From NCBI GenBank assembly GCA_041914785.1, contig JAYSCT010000001.1:1-64000 (forward strand): a stretch of 64,000 bases of DNA, read 5' to 3'. This document shows, one piece after another, positions 1 to 7,613 of this stretch. Source of the stretch: Pelomonas sp041914785. Lineage in GTDB: Bacteria; Pseudomonadota; Gammaproteobacteria; Burkholderiales; Burkholderiaceae_C. How positions within the stretch are numbered: the first letter of the stretch is position 1; each line of letters starts with the position of its first letter. The notes beneath the pieces were generated by a model. The model saw only the letters and a program-made list of their open reading frames with translations, was not told the origin of the DNA and did no database searches. The position numbers were made by a program, and so were the translations under genes.

Positions 1-240
1 GCCCCTTTAGCACCGCCGAGGAACGGAAGGTCTTGAAGCCGTGCGCGCAGCGCACTTCAAGAACTGACTCCGCGCAACTGTTTGAGCAGAGCGTAGCGGC
101 GCGAGTTTTGCGCGGGGCTTCAAGGCCTGAGTACCGCAGGGAACCCCGAGCGCAGCGAGGGGCGGTGCGGTCGGGGCGAGCTTTTTGCCTACTTTTTGGC
201 GGCCCAAAAAGTAGGTCGCCCGCCGGGGCGAAATCCCGGC
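1..240. repeat. Probable dispersed intergenic repeat with a perfect hairpin
   Basis: No convincing gene lies before the first transporter start at 275. The stretch holds a perfect 12-bp inverted repeat, CCTACTTTTTGG (188-199) and CCAAAAAGTAGG (204-215), separated by the four bases CGGC, plus several shorter GC-rich complementary runs upstream. Short open frames through it translate to low-complexity Arg/Ala/Gly-rich peptides. From memory, very similar sequence is scattered between genes in Burkholderiales genomes, where it generates spurious small ORF calls. I infer a dispersed, non-coding repeat that may also act as a bidirectional transcription stop. Its copy number cannot be seen from this window, and the left boundary may lie outside it. 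Confidence 0.45.
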
Positions 241-274
241 ACCACGCTTGGCACCAAGCCAAAGGTGCACAGAC

Positions 275-1525
275 ATGACACACCACCCATCAGCGGCCAT
301 GCCGACAACGACGAGCACGCTGCGTATCAAGCTCGCCATCATCCTCACCTACATGCTGTTCGGCGCGCTGCTGAACAGCGTCGGTGCCGTGAACCTGCTC
401 GTCGTGCAGACCCTGGGCGTGGCCCGCCAGGACGCCGCCTTGCTGGACGCGTGGAAGGACCTGCCCATCGCCCTCACGTCCTTCCTCGTCGCGTCGCTGC
501 TCCCCCGACTCGGCCTCAAGAAGTCCATGCTGCTGGCCCTCGCCGCCGTCGGCGCGGCCTGCCTGGCCATGCCGGTGCTGTCCGCCTTCTGGGCCATCAA
601 GCTGCTGTTCTGCACGCTGGGCGCCGGCTTCGCGCTCGTGAAGGTGTCGGCCTACTCCATGATCGGCCTCGTCACCCACGACCGCGCCGGCCACGCGCGC
701 TTCACGAATCTGCTGGAAGGCCTGTTCATGGTCGGCGTGCTGGGCGGCTTCCTGCTGTTCAGCCAGGCCGCGCACGCCGACGGCACCGGCTGGCTGCAGG
801 TCTACCCGCTGCTCGCGGCCATCGCCGCCGGCGCGTTCGTGCTGCTGCTCGTCAGCCCGCTGGACGAAGGCCCCATCCAGTCGCCCGGCACCACGCTGCG
901 CGACGACCTCACCGCGATGGCGCCGCTGCTGCGCATGGCGCTCGTCGTCGTGTTCCTGCTGTCGGCCTTCCTCTACGTGCTCATCGAGCAGGGCATCTCG
1001 ACCTGGCTGCCCAGCTTCAACAACGAGGTGCTGCACCTGCCCACCGCCATGAGCGTGGGCCTGGCCGTCATCATGCCGGCCACCACGGCGCTGGGGCGGC
1101 TGGCCAGCGCCGCCGTCATCGGCCGGCTGGGCTGGTTCGCCGTCGTCATCGCCTGCCTCATGGGCATCGCGGCGCTCATCCTCGTCACGCTGCCGCTGGC
1201 CCGCCACGTCGCGCCGCTGGGCGCCGATGTCGGCTGGCTCAACGCGCCGCCCGCGGCCTACCTGCTGCCGCTGACGGGCCTGCTGCTGGCGCCCATCTAC
1301 CCGGCCATCAACTCCGCCATGCTGAGCGCGCTGCCGCAGCGCCAGCACGCGGCCATGACCGGCCTCATCGTCGTGTTCTCAGCTTTAGGCGGCACGCTCG
1401 GCAGCTTCATCACCGGCCGCCTGTTCGTCGCCTTCGACGGCCTCACCGCCTTCGGCCTGCTCCTCGTTCCCACCGCCGCCCTCGCGCTCGCGCTGACCCG
1501 CCTGCGCCGGCAATTCGCGCCATGA
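275..1525 (+). CDS. MFS transporter, probably for trehalose or a related sugar
   Basis: A 416-residue polytopic inner-membrane protein with about 12 hydrophobic segments, the layout of a major facilitator superfamily carrier. ATG 275 is chosen over an upstream TTG (248) and a later ATG (299) because AAAGGTG sits 7 bases before it. The stop overlaps the start of the trehalase gene (ATGA at 1522-1525), so the two proteins are almost certainly co-translated. The partner enzyme has no signal peptide, so a natural role is to bring trehalose, or a sugar releasing it, across the inner membrane for cytoplasmic hydrolysis. The substrate is inferred only from this coupling; the sequence itself shows just an MFS carrier. 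Confidence 0.85.
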   Translation: MTHHPSAAMPTTTSTLRIKLAIILTYMLFGALLNSVGAVNLLVVQTLGVARQDAALLDAWKDLPIALTSFLVASLLPRLGLKKSMLLALAAVGAACLAMPVLSAFWAIKLLFCTLGAGFALVKVSAYSMIGLVTHDRAGHARFTNLLEGLFMVGVLGGFLLFSQAAHADGTGWLQVYPLLAAIAAGAFVLLLVSPLDEGPIQSPGTTLRDDLTAMAPLLRMALVVVFLLSAFLYVLIEQGISTWLPSFNNEVLHLPTAMSVGLAVIMPATTALGRLASAAVIGRLGWFAVVIACLMGIAALILVTLPLARHVAPLGADVGWLNAPPAAYLLPLTGLLLAPIYPAINSAMLSALPQRQHAAMTGLIVVFSALGGTLGSFITGRLFVAFDGLTAFGLLLVPTAALALALTRLRRQFAP

Positions 1526-3099
1526 CCTCCTCCTCCCCGCGCCCCGGCGACCTCTTCGCCGCCGCGCCCCTCCACGCCCGCGTGACCCAACGCGCGGCGG
1601 CCACGCCTCACGAGTTGTACGGCGAGCTGTTCGTCGCCGTGCAGATGGGCCGCGTGTTCGGCGACGGCAAGAGCTTCGTCGATGCCCGGCCGCGCACGTC
1701 GCCGGCGCTGATCCGCGCCCGCTTCGACGCCGAACACCGCCTGCCCGGCTTCTCGCTGGCCGACTTCGTGCACGCGCACTTCGTACTGCCCGGCCACGAC
1801 ACCGTCAGCGGCCCGCAGCTGGGCATCCGCGAGCACATCCGCGCGCTGTGGCCGCTGCTGGTGCGCGAGCACACGCAGGCGCAGCAGGGCGACAGCCTGC
1901 TGCCGCTGCCCCACCCCTACGTGGTGCCCGGCGGGCGCTTCCGCGAGCTGTACTACTGGGACAGCTACTTCACGATGCTGGGCCTGGTGGCCGATGGCCG
2001 GCGCGACCTGGCCGAGGACATGCTCGCCAACTTCGCGCACCTCATCGCCCGCCACGGCTTCATCCCCAACGCCAGCCGCAGCTACATGCTGAGCCGCTCG
2101 CAGCCACCGTTCTTCTTCAAGATGGTGGAGCTGCTGCACGCCGACGACCCGGCCGCCGGCTTCGCGGCCCACCTCGCGGCGCTGAAGACCGAACACGCCT
2201 TCTGGATGGACGGCGAGACGGGCCTGGCGCAGGGCCAGGCGCACCGCCGCGTCGTGCGCACGCCCAACGGCGCGCTGCTGAACCGCTACTGGGACGACCG
2301 CTGCACGCCGCGCGAGGAGAGCTGGCGCGAGGACGTCGAGACGGCCGAGGCCAGCGGCCGGCCGCACGAGCAGGTGTGGCGCGACCTGCGCGCCGGCGCC
2401 GAAAGCGGCTGGGACTTCTCCGGCCGCTGGTGCGCCGACCCGGCCGACATCGCCACCATCGAGACCACTGCGCTGGCACCCGTGGACCTCAACGCGCTGC
2501 TGGCCGGGCTGGAGAGCGCCATCGCGCTGGGCGCCGCCCGCGCCGGCGACACGGCCACGGCCGAGGCCTTCGACGCGCGAGCCGCCACGCGCCGCCAGCT
2601 GCTGCAGACGCGCTTCTGGCGCGCCGACGCGGGCCCAGGTCACTTTGCCGACCTGAACTGGCGCGATGCCGCCGACCCGCGCCCGCTGACCGCCGCATCG
2701 CTGGTGCCGCTGTACCTGGGCCTGGCCACACCGGCGCAGGCCGACGCGATGGCCGCGCAGGTGCGGCGCCACCTGCTGGGCGCCAACGGCCTGCTGACGA
2801 CGGCGCTGGCCACCGGCCAGCAGTGGGACGCCCCCAACGGCTGGGCGCCGCTGCAGTGGATGGCCGCGCAAGGCCTGGCACGCCACGGACACGGTGACCT
2901 GGGCCGCGACATCGCAGCGCGCTGGTGTGCCAGCGTGCACCGCGTCTACCTGGCCACCGGCCGGCTGCTGGAGAAATACGACGTCGCCGAGGACCGCCCC
3001 GGCGGCGGCGGCGAGTACGAGACCCAGGACGGCTTCGGCTGGACCAACGGCGTGTTCGTTGCGTTCAAGGACGGCTTGCTGAAGGCCGCCGCCCCCTGA
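1522..3099 (+). CDS. treF: Cytoplasmic alpha,alpha-trehalase (GH37)
   Basis: A 525-residue glycoside hydrolase family 37 trehalase, which splits trehalose into two glucose molecules. Both family signatures are present: PGGRFRELYYWDSYF in the first third and QWDAPNGWAPLQW near the C-terminus. The catalytic acid is expected to be the Asp of ESGWDFSGRW and the base the Glu of GGGEYETQDGFGWTNG; both segments are intact. There is no N-terminal signal peptide, so the enzyme should act in the cytoplasm (TreF-like rather than the periplasmic TreA type). Its ATG overlaps the transporter stop by ATGA, indicating translational coupling. Length is normal for cytoplasmic members. The symbol rests on the absent signal peptide. 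Confidence 0.95.
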   Translation: MTSSSPRPGDLFAAAPLHARVTQRAAATPHELYGELFVAVQMGRVFGDGKSFVDARPRTSPALIRARFDAEHRLPGFSLADFVHAHFVLPGHDTVSGPQLGIREHIRALWPLLVREHTQAQQGDSLLPLPHPYVVPGGRFRELYYWDSYFTMLGLVADGRRDLAEDMLANFAHLIARHGFIPNASRSYMLSRSQPPFFFKMVELLHADDPAAGFAAHLAALKTEHAFWMDGETGLAQGQAHRRVVRTPNGALLNRYWDDRCTPREESWREDVETAEASGRPHEQVWRDLRAGAESGWDFSGRWCADPADIATIETTALAPVDLNALLAGLESAIALGAARAGDTATAEAFDARAATRRQLLQTRFWRADAGPGHFADLNWRDAADPRPLTAASLVPLYLGLATPAQADAMAAQVRRHLLGANGLLTTALATGQQWDAPNGWAPLQWMAAQGLARHGHGDLGRDIAARWCASVHRVYLATGRLLEKYDVAEDRPGGGGEYETQDGFGWTNGVFVAFKDGLLKAAAP

Positions 3100-3110
3100 G
3101 ACTTGGGGGC
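3091..3110 (+). terminator. Possible hairpin at the end of the trehalase gene
   Basis: GCCCCC (3091-3096) and GGGGGC (3105-3110) can pair around an 8-base loop that contains the trehalase stop codon. No T tract follows, so intrinsic termination is uncertain; it may only stabilise the mRNA end. Confidence 0.25.
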
Positions 3111-3157
3111 ACTGGCACCTCAAGCTGTCATTGCCCCGGGCTAAGCTGGGCCTCGAC

Positions 3158-3841
3158 ATGCCTGCCGACACCCCCGCCCTCAGCCCCGCCGCCCTCGCCC
3201 GCTGCATTCCGTTCGTGGTCTTCATGGTGCTGCTGGCGCTGCGGGGCTACCTCCCTGACACGCTGGGCCTCGACACCCGCTGGATCTACGGCGGCCAGGC
3301 GCTCATCGTTGCCGGCCTGCTGGCGTACCACTGGCGCAGCTACGGCGAGCTGGTGCGGCAGAACCTGCCGGACGCGCGCGAGACCGGCTGGGCCGTCGTC
3401 GTCGGCATCGCCGTGTTCGCGCTGTGGGTGCAGCTGGACGCGCCGTGGATGCAGCTGGGCAGCGCCACCGCCAGCTTCGTGCCGCTGGACGCCGACGGCC
3501 GGCTCATCTGGCCGCTGATCGCGCTGCGGCTGATCGGCGCGGCGCTGGTGGTGCCGGTCATGGAGGAGCTGTTCTGGCGCAGCTTCCTGATGCGCTGGGT
3601 GCAGAACCCGGCCTTCGAGCGCGTGGACCCGCAGACCGTGGGCATCAAGGCCATCGTGCTGTCCACCTTCGTCTTCACGCTGGCCCACACGCTGTGGCTG
3701 GCCGCCATCGTCGCCGGCCTGGCCTACGCCTGGCTGTACCGCCGCACCGGCAAGCTGTGGACGGCCGTCATCGCGCACGCGGTGACGAACGCGATGCTGG
3801 GCGTGTGGGTCATCCGCACCGGCCGCTGGGAGTTTTGGTAA
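3158..3841 (+). CDS. CPBP-family intramembrane metalloprotease, PEP-CTERM-associated type
   Basis: A 227-residue polytopic membrane protein of the CPBP (CAAX protease and bacteriocin-processing) family. The three metal-site motifs are visible: EELFWRSFLMRW (EExxxR), the His of FTLAHTLW, and HAVTN near the C-terminus (HxxxN). Spacing and the ending resemble the subfamily named CAAX prenyl protease-related protein, which tends to occur in genomes with exosortase and PEP-CTERM systems. That fits the PEP-CTERM protein at 24343-24975, although no exosortase gene is in the window. ATG 3158 is preferred to a TTG at 3131. The gene stands alone between trehalase and the PfpI protein. The substrate is unknown, and subfamily assignment is less certain than family. 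Confidence 0.85.
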   Translation: MPADTPALSPAALARCIPFVVFMVLLALRGYLPDTLGLDTRWIYGGQALIVAGLLAYHWRSYGELVRQNLPDARETGWAVVVGIAVFALWVQLDAPWMQLGSATASFVPLDADGRLIWPLIALRLIGAALVVPVMEELFWRSFLMRWVQNPAFERVDPQTVGIKAIVLSTFVFTLAHTLWLAAIVAGLAYAWLYRRTGKLWTAVIAHAVTNAMLGVWVIRTGRWEFW

Positions 3842-3954
3842 CGCGCCGGTCGGGGTCACAGCGGGCTGCTACCTACCGCGCCGCCATCGTTCGAACAATC
3901 GCCCCACGGCAGCAGCTCCGGTCGGGGCGGGCCGGGTCAACACTGGAGACGACG

Positions 3955-4533
3955 ATGACGCGCAAGATCCTGATGCTCTGCGGCGACTACGCGGAAGACT
4001 ACGAAACCATGGTGCCCTTCCAGGCCCTGCAGGCCGTCGGCCACACGGTGCACGCCGTCGCGCCGGACAAGCGCGCCGGCGACTGGGTGCACACCGCCAT
4101 CCACGACTTCGAAGGCGCCCAGACCTACAGCGAGAAGCCGGGCCACCGCTTCACGCTGAACGCCAGCTTCGCCGACGTGAACCCGACGTCCTACGACGCG
4201 CTCGTGATCCCCGGCGGCCGGGCGCCCGAGTACCTGCGCATGAACAGCGCCGTCGTCGACATCGTCAAGCACTTCCTGGCCGCGGACAAGCCGGTGGCCG
4301 CCGTCTGCCACGGCGCGCAGCTGCTGGCGGCCACCGGCCTGCTGAAGGGCCGCCGCGTGTCCGCCTACCCGGCCTGCCAGGTGGAGGTGGAGCTGGCCGG
4401 CGCGGAGTACGTCGGCATCCCGGTCGACCAGGCCGTGACCGACCGCAACCTCGTCAGCGCGCCGGCCTGGCCCGCGCACCCGGCCTGGATCGCCCAGTTC
4501 CTGCAGGTGCTGGGCACGCGCATCACGCACTGA
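3955..4533 (+). CDS. DJ-1/PfpI family protein
   Basis: A 192-residue cytoplasmic protein of the DJ-1/PfpI (class I glutamine amidotransferase-like) superfamily. The nucleophile elbow AVCHGAQLL carries the conserved Cys-His pair, and the upstream segment VIPGGRAPEYLR supplies the usual Gly-rich loop with an acidic partner. Members include proteases, glyoxalases/deglycases and stress proteins, so the precise activity cannot be read from sequence. A ribosome site (GGAG, 3945-3948) precedes ATG 3955. It lies in the same direction as the ribbon-helix-helix gene 39 bp downstream. The 113 bp upstream contains no other gene. Confidence 0.9.
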   Translation: MTRKILMLCGDYAEDYETMVPFQALQAVGHTVHAVAPDKRAGDWVHTAIHDFEGAQTYSEKPGHRFTLNASFADVNPTSYDALVIPGGRAPEYLRMNSAVVDIVKHFLAADKPVAAVCHGAQLLAATGLLKGRRVSAYPACQVEVELAGAEYVGIPVDQAVTDRNLVSAPAWPAHPAWIAQFLQVLGTRITH

Positions 4534-4572
4534 GCGTCTAGAGTTGGGGGCTGCCTTCCCAGGAGACGACGC

Positions 4573-4947
4573 ATGTGCGAGGTGTTCATCAGCGCCGACC
4601 CGCAGAGCTACGACAGCCGCACGCGCTCCGTGCGGCTGCACGGCGTCGTCACCAGCATCCGGCTGGAGAACCTGTTCTGGCAGGTGCTGGAGGAGATCGC
4701 CGGCCGCGACGGCATGGGCGTGGCGCAGCTGATCGAGAAGCTTTACGACGAACTCGTGATCGCCCGCGGCGAGGTGGGCAACTTCGCGTCCTTCCTGCGC
4801 GTCAGCGCGCTGCGCTACGAGGCGCTGCTGGCACAGGGGCGCATCCCGGCGGACCGCAGCATCCCGCTGCGCACGCTGGACGCGCCCACCGTGCTGCGCG
4901 ACCTGCACACGGGCTGGGGCGGCACGCCGCGCGGCCTGACGAACTGA
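4573..4947 (+). CDS. Ribbon-helix-helix domain protein
   Basis: A 124-residue protein whose N-terminal half matches the ribbon-helix-helix domain family found in proteobacterial proteins: RSVRLHGVVTSIRLE forms the strand, and FWQVLEEIAGRDG with the following residues forms the two helices. Such proteins dimerise and bind DNA as small repressors. The C-terminal 50 residues hold no recognised domain. A strong ribosome site, AGGAG at 4561-4565, lies 7 bases before ATG 4573. Its stop is one base away from the end of the convergent XRE gene. The regulated target is unknown. Confidence 0.85.
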   Translation: MCEVFISADPQSYDSRTRSVRLHGVVTSIRLENLFWQVLEEIAGRDGMGVAQLIEKLYDELVIARGEVGNFASFLRVSALRYEALLAQGRIPADRSIPLRTLDAPTVLRDLHTGWGGTPRGLTN

Positions 4948-4948
4948 C

Positions 4949-5725
4949 TCAGCGGGCGCGCGAACCGGGCGACCGGGCCAGCCCCAGGCCCGGCCGCTCC
5001 AGGTCGCGGAAGGCCTCGAACACCCACGACCGCAGCCCGATGACGACGCTGTAGGGCCGCTTCTCGGCCGACGGCAGCTTCTGGTCCAGCAGGTGCTGGC
5101 GGGCGAAGTCGTCCGCCGCGCGCTGCAGCCGCTCGGCCAGCTCGCGCGCATGGCCGGCGCCGAACTCGCCGTGCACCAGCGTCAGCAGCTCGCCGTCGCC
5201 GTCGAAGCCGCCGGCGAAGAAGTCGGCCATCACGCGCTCTCGGAAAAACGTCATCACCGGCCCCTGCGGCCGCCAGCGCAGCGTCTTGGCGACCTTGAGC
5301 TTGTAGCGGTTGTTGGGCCGCAGCTCGATGACGCCCAGCCGGTCCAGCTTCACCAGCGCGGCCACGGCATCCGCCTCGCTGAGCCGGTAGCGGGCCAGCA
5401 CATCCTCCAGCGCCCACAGGCTCAGGCAGCAGATGGCCACCAGCAGCAGCTTGGGGTCGGCCACGACGGCCTTCTCCTGCTCCAGGCTCAGCTCGCGCTG
5501 CGTGGGCGCCTGCGCGGCCATGCGCGCGGCCAGCTCGGCGAACTCCAGCTTCAGCACGCGGCAGATCTCGTCCACGCGCGACAGCGGCATCTCCCCGCCC
5601 GGCGCCAGCATGCGCTTCACGCTGGACTCCGACAGCGCCAGCTCCCGCGCCAGCTCGGCGTAGCTCAGGCCCTGGCTCTTCAACTCGGCCTTGATGAGGG
5701 CCACGAGGGATTGCGTGCTCGACAT
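4949..5725 (-). CDS. XRE-family transcriptional regulator with a long C-terminal region
   Basis: A 258-residue protein. Residues about 9-62 form a Cro/CI-type helix-turn-helix: LSYAELARELALSESSVKRM is the scaffold and recognition helix pair. The remaining 190 residues are soluble and mixed alpha/beta; PKLLLVAICCLSL followed by LSEADAVAALVKLDRLGVIEL looks like a second winged-helix-like segment. No ligand motif is recognised. It is divergent from the YiaA/B-like gene, and the 191-bp space between them holds matching inverted 8-mers that could be operators. The role is probably local or autogenous regulation, which is inference. Confidence 0.85.
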   Translation of the reverse strand: MSSTQSLVALIKAELKSQGLSYAELARELALSESSVKRMLAPGGEMPLSRVDEICRVLKLEFAELAARMAAQAPTQRELSLEQEKAVVADPKLLLVAICCLSLWALEDVLARYRLSEADAVAALVKLDRLGVIELRPNNRYKLKVAKTLRWRPQGPVMTFFRERVMADFFAGGFDGDGELLTLVHGEFGAGHARELAERLQRAADDFARQHLLDQKLPSAEKRPYSVVIGLRSWVFEAFRDLERPGLGLARSPGSRAR

Positions 5726-5734
5726 GGGCGCGAA

Positions 5735-5818
5735 CGGTAGCGCAGGATGCGCCCCACTTGACCGGCATCCGCAGCGAAAGGGCGGATTGGAGCCCTGCGG
5801 TGTCGCAAAACGCTACCG
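5735..5818. promoter_or_regulatory. Divergent intergenic region with paired 8-bp inverted repeats
   Basis: CGGTAGCG (5735-5742) and its exact reverse complement CGCTACCG (5811-5818) lie between the XRE regulator and the YiaA/B-like gene. The first copy is 9 bases upstream of the regulator start. Such placement suits binding sites for the regulator, but an 8-bp match over 190 bp of GC-rich DNA could be chance. Confidence 0.25.
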
Positions 5819-5916
5819 GACGTCGCTCGCCGCGCGCCTCGGAACTATTCCCAAGGGCCGCACCGCCGGCTTCGCGCAAGATCGCGGCCATTCCAGAACA
5901 CAGGGAGTCCCCCAGC

Positions 5917-6384
5917 ATGTCCTCTTCCCCCTTCATCCGTCGTGACACCAGCGCCTGGCGCCTGCAGGTCTGGGTGTCCTTCGGCCTCAGCGTCATGCTG
6001 TGCGGCTCGGGCCTGGCCTGGCTGCCGGGGCAGGACCTGGACCGCGCGTTCATGGTGATGGGCTACGTGTTCTGCCTGTCCACGGCGTTCGCGCTGGCCA
6101 AGTTCATCCGCGACAACCAGGACCGCCCCGTCGACACGCCCATGTGGCGCCTCGTTGTCTGGACCGGCTTCGCGCTGGCCATGGGCCTGACGGGCTGGGG
6201 CCTGTGGCGCATGGAGATCCAGCCGGTGTGGAAGGCCTACCTGGGCGTTTGCTGGCTGTACCTCATTTCGAACGTCTTCACGCTGGCCAAGATGCTGCGC
6301 GACGCGCACGAGGCCGACCTGCTCGAAGCCCGCATGCAGGGCCGCCGCGAGGCCGCCATGCACGCCGACGGCCAGGCCCAGTAA
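5917..6384 (+). CDS. YiaA/YiaB family inner-membrane protein
   Basis: A 155-residue protein with two copies of a paired-helix module: residues about 18-60 and 75-120 each contain two hydrophobic helices ending in a similar AKF/AKM-(I/L)-RD motif, as in the YiaA/YiaB two-helix domain. It should have four membrane spans with a short charged cytoplasmic tail rich in Glu, Arg and Ala. The function of the family is unknown. ATG 5917 follows AGGGAG with suitable spacing. It is 15 bp upstream of the next gene and opens the long coupled plus-strand run, although membership in that operon is not certain. Confidence 0.8.
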   Translation: MSSSPFIRRDTSAWRLQVWVSFGLSVMLCGSGLAWLPGQDLDRAFMVMGYVFCLSTAFALAKFIRDNQDRPVDTPMWRLVVWTGFALAMGLTGWGLWRMEIQPVWKAYLGVCWLYLISNVFTLAKMLRDAHEADLLEARMQGRREAAMHADGQAQ

Positions 6385-6399
6385 CCCCGGGAGCCCCTC

Positions 6400-6840
6400 A
6401 TGAAACACCTGTTCGCCCTCACCAGCCTGTGCCTGGCCCTGAGCCAGCCGGCGCTGGCCCACACCAGCCCGTCCGAAGCCAGCGCGGCGCTGTCGTTGGC
6501 CCCCGTGGTGCTGTCGGTCGGCGCGGTCAGCGCCACCGGCGTGGCGCTCAGCGCGCTGCCGGTGGGCATCCTGTCGGCCGGCGTGACGCTGGTGGTCGTC
6601 AGCGTCGAGGTTGTCGGCGGCGCCACGGTCTGGGTGCTGGAGCGCGTGTCCGACGGCGCCCGCATCAGCATCAAAGCCTCGGGCAAGCTGGCCGAGGGCG
6701 TCGTCGTGTCCACCGGCGCGGCGGTCACCGTGTCGGTCATCGGCGCGGGCACCGTGCTGTCGGTGGCCGGCGAGGTCATCGCCTTCATCCCCAACGAGAT
6801 CGGCAAGGCGCTGCTGCACAACGAGCAGGTCACCCGTTGA
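6400..6840 (+). CDS. Small secreted or membrane-associated protein of unknown function
   Basis: A 146-residue protein starting with a clear signal peptide (MKHLFALTSLCLALSQPALA, cut likely after ALA-HTS). The mature part is dominated by long Val/Gly/Ala/Ser-rich hydrophobic stretches (residues about 30-75 and 100-130), suggesting membrane association or a hydrophobic periplasmic fold. I do not recognise the family. Its stop overlaps the TTG start of the DUF2145 gene (TTGA, 6837-6840), so the two are translationally coupled and may work together. The upstream sequence CCGGGAG provides a modest ribosome site. Confidence 0.75.
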   Translation: MKHLFALTSLCLALSQPALAHTSPSEASAALSLAPVVLSVGAVSATGVALSALPVGILSAGVTLVVVSVEVVGGATVWVLERVSDGARISIKASGKLAEGVVVSTGAAVTVSVIGAGTVLSVAGEVIAFIPNEIGKALLHNEQVTR

Positions 6841-7613
6841 AGCCCGCCCTGGTGCTCGCGGCGCTGGTCGTCGCCACGGCCGCGCACGCCGGCCGGCCGT
6901 GCGAGGAGAAGCAGCCCACGGTCCGCCAGATCGAGCAGGGCCTGAACCTGGCCCAGGCCACGGCGCGGCAGCTGGACGCCAGCGGCGCGCAGGTCGCCAT
7001 CCTGGCGCGGGCCGGGCAGGACCTGTCCAAGTACGGCCTGCAGTGGTCGCACCTGGGCTTCGTCTACAAGGACCCGCAGGCGGGCGTCTGGCGCGTCGCG
7101 CACAAGCTCAACCAGTGCGGCACCGATCACGCGGCGCTGTACCGCCAGGGCCTGGGCGAGTTCTTCCTCGACCGCCCGCACCGCTACGACGCCGCCTTCG
7201 TCGTGCTCAAGCCCGAGCTGCAGCAGGCGCTGCTGCAGGTGCTGCCGCAGAACGCCTTCATCGCGCGCTTCAACGAGCGGCGCTACAGCATGGTGGCCTA
7301 CGCCTTCGGCACCACCTACCAGCAGAGCAACCAGTGGGTGCTGGAGACGCTGGCCGGCTCGGCCGCGACGGGCATCAACAACCGCCGCGACGCGCAGGCC
7401 TGGCTGAAGACCCAGGGCTACCAGCCCACCGACCTGCACCTGTCCACGATGACGCGGCTGGGCGGCCGGCTCACCAAGGCCAACATCGCTTTCGACGATC
7501 ATCCGAGCGCGCGCCGCTTCAGCGGCCACATCGACACGGTCACCGTCGACTCGATGTTCGCCTGGCTTCAGCGCGCCAATCTTTCGGAACCTCCGCAGCT
7601 GGTCAAGCAATGA
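6837..7613 (+). CDS. DUF2145 family periplasmic protein
   Basis: A 258-residue protein matching the DUF2145 family, found mainly in Beta- and Gammaproteobacteria with no known activity. The start is TTG 6837, overlapping the previous stop as TTGA; it immediately yields a signal peptide (MKPALVLAALVVATAAHAG). Features include conserved segments SHLGFVYKD and YSMVAYAFGTTYQQSNQW, and a His/Ser/Asn-containing core reminiscent of small cysteine-peptidase-like folds, with a Cys in the mature N-terminus (RPCEEK) and another in NQCGTDHA. The stop overlaps the LplT-PlsC start as ATGA. The fold comment is speculation; the family call is firm. Confidence 0.85.
   Translation: MKPALVLAALVVATAAHAGRPCEEKQPTVRQIEQGLNLAQATARQLDASGAQVAILARAGQDLSKYGLQWSHLGFVYKDPQAGVWRVAHKLNQCGTDHAALYRQGLGEFFLDRPHRYDAAFVVLKPELQQALLQVLPQNAFIARFNERRYSMVAYAFGTTYQQSNQWVLETLAGSAATGINNRRDAQAWLKTQGYQPTDLHLSTMTRLGGRLTKANIAFDDHPSARRFSGHIDTVTVDSMFAWLQRANLSEPPQLVKQ

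Noticed and set aside
33..278. Small plus-strand frame in the left-end repeat
   Set aside because: It lies in hairpin-rich repeat sequence, lacks a ribosome site and looks like the spurious ORFs common in such repeats.
290..1348. Minus-strand open frame opposite the MFS transporter
   Set aside because: It is a shadow of a high-GC gene, with composition unlike any protein family.
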